From contig CAMLNJ010000039.1 in the NCBI GenBank assembly GCA_946481225.1, forward strand, positions 1-11,796: a DNA stretch of 11,796 nt, in the 5' to 3' direction. The DNA is from an uncultured Verrucomicrobiota bacterium. GTDB lineage: Bacteria > Verrucomicrobiota > Verrucomicrobiae > Opitutales > Opitutaceae. A model generated the notes under the pieces. That model did no database searches. It was given only the letters and a program-made list of their open reading frames with translations, and had not been told where the DNA came from. This document shows positions 1 through 5,810 of this stretch, piece after piece; positions within the stretch are counted from its first letter, which is position 1; every line of letters starts with the position of its first letter. The position numbers and the translations under genes are program-made.

Positions 1-421
1 CGTGTTCACCGAAGAGGGCACGGTGGACTTTTACCTGCCCGCCGGCCGTTGGACGCATCTGCTCACCGGCGAGGTGCGCGAAGGCGGCCGCTGGTATCGC
101 GAGCGGCACGACTACCTCTCGCTTCCGCTCTACGTGCGCCCCGGCTCGCTGCTCGCCTTTGGCGCCGACGACACGCGGCCCGACTACGAGTATGCGCGCG
201 GCGCCACGTTCCGGCTCTACGAGCTGGCCGACGGCGCGAGCGCGGAATGCCGCGTCCACGATCGCAAGGGCGAACTCGTCGCGACCGTCGTCGCGCGCCG
301 CTCCGGCGGCGAGGTGGGCTTCTCCGTCCAAGGCGAGTTGTGCGACGCAAATTTCGCCTTGGGCAACGGCGCGGCCGTTCCGCTGCCGTCCGGCCTACGG
401 AGCCTGACCTTGCAGGGTTGA
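1..421 (+). CDS. yicI: GH31 alpha-xylosidase, YicI-like (C-terminal end only)
   Basis: Partial gene: the reading frame is already open at the window edge, so the GTG at 2 is an internal Val codon. About 139 C-terminal residues are visible. They match the beta-sandwich part of E. coli YicI as I remember it: YLPAGRWTHL, then SLPLYVRPGSLLAFG, then RPDYEYARGATFRLYEL (YicI has YLPEGRWTHL, SLPVYVRDNTLLALG and RPDYVWHEGTAFHLFNL). YicI enzymes remove alpha-1,6-linked xylose from isoprimeverose and short xyloglucan pieces, usually in the cytoplasm. The catalytic aspartates lie upstream of the window, so activity cannot be judged. The C-terminus looks somewhat shorter than in E. coli. A LacI-type gene begins 18 bases after the stop, so the two are probably co-transcribed. 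Family assignment is firm; the exact substrate is inferred. Confidence 0.88.
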   Translation, partial: VFTEEGTVDFYLPAGRWTHLLTGEVREGGRWYRERHDYLSLPLYVRPGSLLAFGADDTRPDYEYARGATFRLYELADGASAECRVHDRKGELVATVVARRSGGEVGFSVQGELCDANFALGNGAAVPLPSGLRSLTLQG

Positions 422-439
422 GGCCCGCGCGATCCTCGA

Positions 440-1513
440 ATGGCTAAAACTCCCAAGCTCCCGAAAAAGCCCGCCCGCGCCGCCACGCTCGTCGACGTGG
501 GACGCGAGGCGGGCGTTTCGGCGATGGCGGCCTCGGCGGTGCTCAACGGCGTGCGCACCTCTTCGCGCATCGCGCCCGACACCCGGGCCCGCATCCTCGA
601 GGCGGCCGCGAAGCTTAACTATCGCCCCAACGCGGCGGCGCGCGCCCTGATCCGCCGGCGGATGAACACGCTCGGCGTCGTCGCGGTCGTGGAAGGCGGA
701 GATCTCAACCACTACTTCCTCGAGGTGTTCAACGGCGTCCTGGACGCCTCGGTGCGCCACGGGCAGAGCACGACGGTCTTCACCCTGCACGACTGGGAGA
801 GGGATGCGCGACGCATCGGGAGCTTTTGCGACGGTCGCATCGACGGGCTCGTGATGATCGCGCCGCTGATCAACGAGGAGGCGGCGTCGGCGCTGCCCTC
901 GCACACGCCGATGGTGACGATCCATGCCAACCATGCGCTCGCCGGAGTGGTGAACCTGGACCCCGACGAGGAGGCCGGGAGCCTGGCGTTGGTGTCGCGG
1001 CTGATCGAGCTGGGGCATCGGCGGATCCTGCATCTGAGGGGGCCGGCCGGGCTGCGCGGCGCGGAGCGTCGCGTGGCGGGCTACCGTCGAGCCTTGGAGC
1101 AGGCGGGGCTCCCCTATGATCCCGCGTTGGTGATGGAGGCGGGGTTCAACATCCCGGACGGACGCGAGGCGACCCGGCGCTGGCTGCTTTCGACGACGCC
1201 GGGCAAGCGCGCCACGGCGATTTTTTGCGCGAACGACTGCGCGGCCTATGGCTGCGTGGAAGCCTTGTCCGCGGCCGGCCTGCGCGTGCCGGAGGACGTG
1301 TCGGTGGCGGGTTTCGACGACACGCTGCTGGCGCGCGCCTGCGCTCCGCAGCTCAGCTCGGTGCGCCAGCCGCTGCGGCGGATGGGGGAGCGGGCGGTCG
1401 AGATCCTGCTCGACCTGGCGCGCGGCGCGCCGGGGCCGCGTTCGCAGGAGCTGTTCCTGACCGAGCCCGTGCTGCGGGCCTCGGTGGCCGCGCCGGCTCG
1501 GTCGCGCGTCTGA
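440..1513 (+). CDS. LacI-family transcriptional regulator
   Basis: A 357-residue DNA-binding sugar-responsive regulator of normal LacI/GalR length. Residues about 16-37 form the LacI helix-turn-helix (TLVDVGREAGVS, then ASAVLNG), followed by the YRPNAAARAL hinge near residues 61-70. From about residue 77 there is a periplasmic-binding-protein-like effector domain. It ends in the usual VPEDVSVAGFDDTLLA and SSVRQPLRRMGERAVEILL signatures. The N-terminus carries a short Lys/Pro-rich extension (KTPKLPKKPARA) before the HTH. It lies 18 bases downstream of the alpha-xylosidase gene on the same strand and probably controls that unit, with a xylose-containing sugar as a plausible effector (inference). 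The ATG at 440 has no well-spaced Shine-Dalgarno; I chose it because it gives a complete HTH. The effector sugar cannot be read from the sequence. Confidence 0.93.
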   Translation: MAKTPKLPKKPARAATLVDVGREAGVSAMAASAVLNGVRTSSRIAPDTRARILEAAAKLNYRPNAAARALIRRRMNTLGVVAVVEGGDLNHYFLEVFNGVLDASVRHGQSTTVFTLHDWERDARRIGSFCDGRIDGLVMIAPLINEEAASALPSHTPMVTIHANHALAGVVNLDPDEEAGSLALVSRLIELGHRRILHLRGPAGLRGAERRVAGYRRALEQAGLPYDPALVMEAGFNIPDGREATRRWLLSTTPGKRATAIFCANDCAAYGCVEALSAAGLRVPEDVSVAGFDDTLLARACAPQLSSVRQPLRRMGERAVEILLDLARGAPGPRSQELFLTEPVLRASVAAPARSRV

Positions 1514-1619
1514 CGGCGTATTCGGATCCCGGATTCAGGTCCGGCCGCTTTCGAGGGGCCTCGCTTGGGGCGCCGATGTTCCCGTGTCATGCCATTTCGC
1601 ATTCAAACGTGTAGAGCGG

Positions 1620-1710
1620 TTCAAATGAAGCTGTAGCCACGGCCGTGTCGGCCGTGCCCTCGGTATCGGACAACGCGCCCGGCACGGGCGCGGCTACAGT
1701 TCTATTTGAA
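1620..1710. repeat. REPIN-like inverted pair of GTAG-headed hairpins
   Basis: GTAG at 1633-1636 heads a perfect hairpin: CACGGCCG (1638-1645), loop TGT, CGGCCGTG (1649-1656). A second perfect hairpin lies in opposite orientation: CGCGCCCG (1674-1681), loop GCA, CGGGCGCG (1685-1692), followed by GCTAC (1693-1697), the complement of GTAGC. Both have an 8-bp stem and a 3-base loop, but the stem bases differ while pairing is kept. The whole unit is bounded by inverted arms: TTCAAATGAAGCTGTAGCC at 1620-1638 matches the complement of 1692-1710 at 16 of 19 positions. GTAG at the foot of a hairpin, in inverted pairs, is the hallmark of REP/REPIN elements moved by RAYT transposases. No RAYT gene is in the window. 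Confidence 0.75.
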
Positions 1711-1727
1711 AACGATCTAAGGACGCC

Positions 1728-1797
1728 GCTCCGATGTAGTTGGGCTCCGATGTAGGCCCGACCTGCGGTCGGGCGCCAGACCAGCGGTCTGGCCTAT
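1728..1797. repeat. Second, different pair of GTAG/CTAT-flanked hairpins
   Basis: A direct repeat GCTCCGATGTAG occurs at 1728-1739 and 1744-1755. The second copy's GTAG (1752-1755) leads directly into hairpin GCCCGACC, loop TGC, GGTCGGGC (1756-1774). Hairpin GCCAGACC, loop AGC, GGTCTGGC (1775-1793) follows without a gap, then CTAT (1794-1797), a near-complement of GTAG. Both stems are perfect 8-bp stems with 3-base loops, as in the element at 1620-1710, but the sequences are unrelated. I read it as a second REP family in inverted-pair form, possibly also stopping transcription from one or both flanking genes. Confidence 0.65.
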
Positions 1798-1898
1798 AGG
1801 TCGCGATCATCGGGTTTTGTTACGGGGGACTGCGAAACGGTGTCATGCGAGCTGAACGCGGCGGCTTTACCACCGGTGCCACGTTCTACCATGCAGGC

Positions 1899-2969
1899 TT
1901 ACAACACGACGGGAGTTTGGGACGGCCAGACGTCCACATTCGGCGCGATCTTTTCGCCATGAACCCACTTGCCCGGCACCAGCACATGGTGGGGTTTCGA
2001 AGGCAGACCGGTTTCGCCTCGATGCATCATGCCCACGACCATGTCGACGGCCAAGGCGCCCACGACACCGGGGTTCAGATATATGCCCGCATAGCCTTGC
2101 TCCGGTTTGTCGTTCACCAAGAGCACGATGGTGGCCGCATTTCCGGCCCCTTGTCCCCTTGAGGCGAATGCCTCGAGAATCGGGGGCGCGAAGGTGGTCA
2201 GGATCGCCTCCGGCCGATGCCGATCAAACCAGGCCAGAAAATGGGCGCGGAATTCGGCTCCGGGCAGATACTCCAAGATAGGGAGCCGATTGCTCTCGGC
2301 CATTTGCAACTGCTCCTGGAGGTAGGCGCCTTGCCAACGTTTGGCCATGTTGGGGCTGTCGTTCGGCTCCGTGACCACGAACCCGATGCGGCGATAGCCT
2401 CGCGCGAGACATTGGTTCACTGCCTCGGTTCCGGAGGCAAAGGCGTCCTCGGCGACGCGATGCAGATCCGGCCGGACCAAGGTCAAACCCACGGCGACCG
2501 CCGAAAAATGCTCCCACGGCAGATGTATCTCGCTCAATCCCGGCGGCAGGCGGCCGATAACCATCCCGCTGATCCCGCGGCTGATCAGGATCTGGGCGAA
2601 TCTCGCGGGGGTCATCCCCGGCTCGGCGAGCCAGAAGTGCTCCAGTTTGTATCCCAGCTCCGACGCTCTCTCGGCCGCGGATGGGAAATAATCCGGTCGA
2701 TCATGGTGGGGCGGTCGCCAGCCATAGCGCGTCGAGTAACAGGTGACGTAGGCGATCACCACATGCTTGGACGGATGGCGGCTGCGCCGGGACCGCATGA
2801 GGGCGGTGACAAGCGGATTGGCCCGATAGCCCAGCTCTCGCGCCGCCTGCATCACCTTTTCGCGAACCGCGACGGAAATACGCGGGTTGTGCCGCAAGGC
2901 CAACGATGCGGTCGATCGATGCACACCGGCGCGATCGGCCACATCCTGCATGTTTACTGGGTGGGGCAT
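1899..2969 (-). CDS. LacI-family transcriptional regulator, divergent from pectate lyase
   Basis: A 356-residue LacI/GalR-type regulator. The helix-turn-helix is at residues about 7-27 (MQDVADRAGVHRST, then ASLALRHNP), followed by the conserved REKVMQAARELGYRANPLV segment and an Arg-rich hinge (MRSRRSRH, about 58-65). The effector domain follows, with weaker family signatures than the regulator at 440-1513: FASGTEAVNQCLARGYRRIGF in the middle and a C-terminal PGKWVHGEKIAP tail. The ANPLVTALMRSRR hinge style is one I associate with Verrucomicrobia LacI proteins. Start ATG is at 2967-2969; Met7 (2949-2951) is an alternative but would cut into the HTH. The leader is C-rich without a Shine-Dalgarno. 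It is divergent from the first pectate lyase gene with 234 bases between starts, so it probably regulates the pectin genes and possibly itself. The effector is unknown. Confidence 0.92.
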   Translation of the reverse strand: MPHPVNMQDVADRAGVHRSTASLALRHNPRISVAVREKVMQAARELGYRANPLVTALMRSRRSRHPSKHVVIAYVTCYSTRYGWRPPHHDRPDYFPSAAERASELGYKLEHFWLAEPGMTPARFAQILISRGISGMVIGRLPPGLSEIHLPWEHFSAVAVGLTLVRPDLHRVAEDAFASGTEAVNQCLARGYRRIGFVVTEPNDSPNMAKRWQGAYLQEQLQMAESNRLPILEYLPGAEFRAHFLAWFDRHRPEAILTTFAPPILEAFASRGQGAGNAATIVLLVNDKPEQGYAGIYLNPGVVGALAVDMVVGMMHRGETGLPSKPHHVLVPGKWVHGEKIAPNVDVWPSQTPVVL

Positions 2970-3025
2970 GGTGGAGGCGGGGTTTGGAAGCCGTCCTCTG
3001 ATACGCCCGTCTTTTCGCCGCGAGT

Positions 3026-3089
3026 CAACGATGCGGTCATGAGGATAGGAACGCCCTCGCCCCGCTTCGATGCGAGACCGGTCAACGAT
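3026..3089 (+). promoter_or_regulatory. Two CAACGAT motifs in the divergent regulator/lyase intergenic region
   Basis: GTCAACGATG occurs at 3024-3033 and 3081-3090, in the 234-base region between the LacI gene (-) and the pectate lyase (+). The CAACGAT core recurs upstream of three later secreted-protein genes. The second site lies 121 bases before the chosen lyase start, close to the 124 and 114 bases seen for the two following genes. A 13-base extension of the first site (CAACGATGCGGTC, 3026-3038) is repeated exactly at 2901-2913, inside the start of the LacI gene. Operator function is inferred; no clear -35/-10 pair is visible here. Confidence 0.35.
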
Positions 3090-3203
3090 GCCACGCGCGC
3101 CGCGCTTTAGCGGTTCGAGGGGGCCGGGAGGATGCTCGATCCAGGGAGGCCGCTTGCAGACGGTTCCCCGCTTTCACACGCATCCCCGTCCCCCGGTTCG
3201 CTC

Positions 3204-5537
3204 ATGGCATCCTCTTTGCGCGCAAGCGCGCTACTTGTCGGCCTTCTCTCCCTCGGCGTCGCGTCGGCGTTTGCGCAGGCCTTGGCGTTCCCCGGCGCGG
3301 AAGGGTATGGCCGTTTCGCGACGGGAGGACGCGGCGGGGACGTTTATATTGTCACCAACCTGAACGACTCCGGCGCCGGCTCGCTGCGCGAAGGCGTCGC
3401 CAAGCGCGTCCCCGGCGTGCCGCGCACGATCGTCTTCGCCGTCTCCGGGACCATTTACCTCCGGTCCACCCTGCGCATCACCACCGGCGACCTGACCATC
3501 GCCGGGCAAAGCGCGCCGGGAGACGGCGTTTGCCTCGCCCACTATCCGCTCGATCCAAGCAACTCCGACAACGTCATCCTCCGGTTTCTCCGCTCACGCC
3601 TCGGCGATACCATCGGCATTGAAAACGACGCCTTCAGCTGCCGCTACGCTAACAACGTCATCGTCGACCACTGCAGTTTTTCGTGGTCCGTCGACGAAAC
3701 CGCGACCGCCTACCTCAACTCCAACTTCACGATGCAATGGTGCATCTCGGCGGAGAGTCTCCGCGACTCCGTGCATAGCAAGGGCCCCCATGGCTACGGC
3801 GGCATCTGGGGCGGGATGGGCGCTTCTTTTCATCACAATCTTCTCGCCCATCACGACAGCCGCAACCCCCGCCTCAGCGGTGCGGCGGCCCATGGCACCG
3901 ACCGCGAACTCGTCGATCTGCGAAACAACCTGATCTACAACTGGAGGGGCAACAGCACCTACGGAGGCGAGCCGACGGACGGCGGTCTGCCTTCGCGTCA
4001 GAACCTGGTGAACAATTGCTACAAGTCCGGCCCGGGCAGCCGCGCCGGCGCGATCGCCTATCGCGTCCTCAACCCGTCGGCCAGCGCGGTTTCCCCCGCA
4101 TCGCCCTACGGGCTCTTTCACGTCTCCGGCAATCGTGCGACCGCGAGCGCGACCGTGAGCGCGGATAATTGGAGCGGCGGCGTCCAAGGCCCTTCCGCCG
4201 CCGAACTCGCCGCCATGCGCGTGGACACGCCTTTCGCGGTCGCGCCCGTGGCCACTCAGAGCGCGGATGCCGCCCAGGCGCTCGTTCTCGGCTACGCGGG
4301 TTGCCGCCTGCCGACTCGCGACGCCGTCGACACCCGCATCGTCTCCGAGGCAAGCAGCGGCACCGCCACGTATCGCGGAAGCAAAGGCAACTATCCCGGC
4401 ATCATCGATTCCCAGGCCGACGTCGGCGGCTGGCCTGAGCTTGCCTCGCTTCCCGCGCCGACCGACACCGACAAGGACGGCATGCCCGACGATTGGGAAA
4501 ACGCCGCGGACCTGGACCCGCTTAATCCCTCCGACCGGAACCTCATCAACGCGTCCGGTTACACGAATCTCGAGCGGTATTTGAACGGGCTCGCCGCCGC
4601 CGCCTTTCCCGCGCCTCTGCTCGTCCAGGAGCCCTCGGACGCCTCCGTCCCGGCCGGGACCTCCGTCTCCTTTTCGGTCACGGTCGAGAGCAGCGCGGAT
4701 TATACCTGCCAATGGTATAAAAACGGAGAACTCATTCCTCCGACCGGCGACACGCTCACGCTGACCGATGTCGGCCCCGGCGACGCGGGATTTTATCGGG
4801 CCGTGGTCACCAGCGTCTATGGCACCGCCGAATCCGCTTCGGCCCAGCTGACCGTCGTGAGCACTCCACCGGCTGTCGTCGTGGGCCCGGTCGATGTCAC
4901 CGCGACCCGAGGATTGTCGGCCGTTTTTACGGTGACCGCGTCCGGCACCGCGCCGTTGTCCTACCAGTGGTATCGGGGCAGCGGACGGCCGGTCGTCGGC
5001 GGCACGAGCTCCACGCTCACTCTCGCCGCGGTCACCCCCGAGGATGCCGGAGCCTATCACGTGATTGTTTCGAATGCCCTCGGATCCGCCACCGCGTCGT
5101 CGGCGCACCTGAGCGTGAGCGAGGACGGAGGCGTGGTTTATCGCGACACCTACGATGTGTTTCGCCAAGCCCACGGCCTCGACGGCGCGACCAACGGAGC
5201 GGAGGCCGTTGATCCCGATGCGGACGGCGTGGCCAACGCTCTCGAGTTTGTCCTCGGCGGAAATCCGCTCGACGCCGCCAGCGCGCCCCGACCCTTGCTC
5301 ACCCTCGGAGACGGAGGCTTGGTCACGTTTACCTTTGGCCAGCGTATCGACGCGTTGGAGACCTTTGTCGTCACGGTGGAGACGTCTGCCGATCTGGCCG
5401 CTTGGAGCCCGTTGTCGCCTGCGGCGGCGCACTCTTGGAGCGTGACGCCGCTTGATGGCTCCCGCGAACAGGTGGCGGTCGCTCTGCCGGTCACGACACC
5501 TCGACTCTTCGTGCGACTGCGCGCTCTCCGTCGCTAG
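3204..5537 (+). CDS. Secreted pectate lyase (PL1-type) with two Ig-like domains
   Basis: A 777-residue secreted enzyme expected to cleave de-esterified homogalacturonan by beta-elimination. A signal peptide (MASSLRASALL, ending AFAQA) covers residues 1-26. The parallel beta-helix lyase runs about 27-415, opening with the family hallmark FPGAEGYGRFATGGRGG and VTNLNDSGAGSLREGV. It also has TIAGQSAPGDGVCLA, NVIVDHCSFSWSVDE, and SRNPRLSG with the likely catalytic Arg near 220. An Asp-rich calcium-type stretch DTDKDGMPDDWE lies at 421-432. Ig-like domains follow at about 470-551 (CQWYKNG, GDAGFYRAVV) and 556-638 (YQWYRGS, EDAGAYHVIV). The last ~125 residues (DADGVANALEFVLGGNP, ending FVRLRALRR) resemble a C-terminal module common in Verrucomicrobia exoproteins. 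The frame is open from 3132, but ATG 3204 places the signal peptide at the N-terminus; GGAGG at 3132 abuts that ATG with no spacing. PL1-type is my best family call; substrate is inferred. Confidence 0.88.
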   Translation: MASSLRASALLVGLLSLGVASAFAQALAFPGAEGYGRFATGGRGGDVYIVTNLNDSGAGSLREGVAKRVPGVPRTIVFAVSGTIYLRSTLRITTGDLTIAGQSAPGDGVCLAHYPLDPSNSDNVILRFLRSRLGDTIGIENDAFSCRYANNVIVDHCSFSWSVDETATAYLNSNFTMQWCISAESLRDSVHSKGPHGYGGIWGGMGASFHHNLLAHHDSRNPRLSGAAAHGTDRELVDLRNNLIYNWRGNSTYGGEPTDGGLPSRQNLVNNCYKSGPGSRAGAIAYRVLNPSASAVSPASPYGLFHVSGNRATASATVSADNWSGGVQGPSAAELAAMRVDTPFAVAPVATQSADAAQALVLGYAGCRLPTRDAVDTRIVSEASSGTATYRGSKGNYPGIIDSQADVGGWPELASLPAPTDTDKDGMPDDWENAADLDPLNPSDRNLINASGYTNLERYLNGLAAAAFPAPLLVQEPSDASVPAGTSVSFSVTVESSADYTCQWYKNGELIPPTGDTLTLTDVGPGDAGFYRAVVTSVYGTAESASAQLTVVSTPPAVVVGPVDVTATRGLSAVFTVTASGTAPLSYQWYRGSGRPVVGGTSSTLTLAAVTPEDAGAYHVIVSNALGSATASSAHLSVSEDGGVVYRDTYDVFRQAHGLDGATNGAEAVDPDADGVANALEFVLGGNPLDAASAPRPLLTLGDGGLVTFTFGQRIDALETFVVTVETSADLAAWSPLSPAAAHSWSVTPLDGSREQVAVALPVTTPRLFVRLRALRR

Positions 5538-5542
5538 CGCAG

Positions 5543-5609
5543 TTCAAATAAAGTTGTAGCCACGGCCGTGTCGGCCGTGCCCCCGGTCTCGGGCGACGCG
5601 CAGTTCTAT
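5543..5609. repeat. Second copy of the TTCAAAT/GTAG REP element, right hairpin missing
   Basis: TTCAAATAAAGTTGTAGCC (5543-5561) matches the left arm of the 1620-1710 element at 17 of 19 positions. The hairpin CACGGCCG, TGT, CGGCCGTG (5561-5579) is identical. The spacer is similar up to GACGCG (5595-5600), which joins directly to CAGTTCTAT (5601-5609), the outer right flank in the other copy. The 19 bases that complete the right hairpin there are absent. It begins six bases after the lyase stop codon and may act as its transcript end. Confidence 0.7.
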
Positions 5610-5680
5610 ATGGAGCGCTCCATGAATCCAGGATGCAGGCCGCGCGCCTGCGCATGGCTGACGCGCCTCGTTGGATCGGC

Positions 5681-5735
5681 GTTGATCAACGATATGAATC
5701 CTCCCGCCGTCGCCGAAAGCCGTGTGAACTTTCAC
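5681..5735. promoter_or_regulatory. Candidate operator region: GTTGATCAAC, CAACGATATGAAT and GTGAActTTCAC
   Basis: Upstream of the second lyase there is a perfect 10-base palindrome GTTGATCAAC (5681-5690). It overlaps CAACGATATGAAT (5687-5699), the motif shared with other secreted-protein genes here. GTGAA-CT-TTCAC (5724-5735) is an inverted repeat 25 bases further on. The motif begins 124 bases before the chosen ATG. A TTGGAT (5671-5676) lies 17 bases before ATGAAT (5694-5699), but this is too weak to call a promoter. Regulatory function is inferred from recurrence and symmetry only. Confidence 0.35.
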
Positions 5736-5810
5736 CAGCTGGCTGAGCGGGAGAAGCCCGCGCAGCCCAATGGGAGCGCATGCTTTGTCGCCCGCCTAAC
5801 CCCCACGTGT

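Larger units (their letters stand above)
1514..1898. other. Convergent intergenic region without a gene
   Basis: These 385 bases separate two LacI-family genes that converge on them. I find no convincing coding sequence. The middle (1620-1797) is filled by two REP-like hairpin pairs listed separately. The flanks 1514-1619 and 1798-1898 hold nothing I recognise, and no classical hairpin-plus-T-tract terminator for either gene. The hairpin pairs may serve that purpose. Confidence 0.7.

Noticed and set aside
1620..1797. Possible CRISPR array or insertion-sequence ends
   Set aside because: The repeats are paired hairpins with GTAG/CTAC feet, not direct repeats with regular spacers, and no transposase gene is present.
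2217..3110. 297-codon + strand frame opposite the second LacI gene
   Set aside because: Antisense to a complete LacI-family protein and without any recognisable domain.
3132..3203. Upstream start for the first lyase with GGAGG next to the ATG
   Set aside because: The purine run touches the ATG with no spacing, and the extension would bury the signal peptide 24 residues inside the protein.
3594..5432. 612-codon open frame on the minus strand across the first lyase gene
   Set aside because: The protein is Arg/Gly/Val/Asp-rich with no recognisable domain and lies wholly antisense to a well-supported gene. Long antisense frames are a by-product of GC-rich third codon positions.
5671..5699. TTGGAT, 17 bases, ATGAAT as a sigma70 promoter for the second lyase
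   Set aside because: The spacing is right but the boxes are weak, and the equivalent positions at the other two CAACGATRYGAAT sites have no -35-like box.
5568..5810. 81-codon upstream extension of the second lyase
   Set aside because: It starts inside the REP-like hairpin, has no signal-peptide character and runs through the candidate regulatory motifs. The start at 5811 is supported by alignment with the paralogue.
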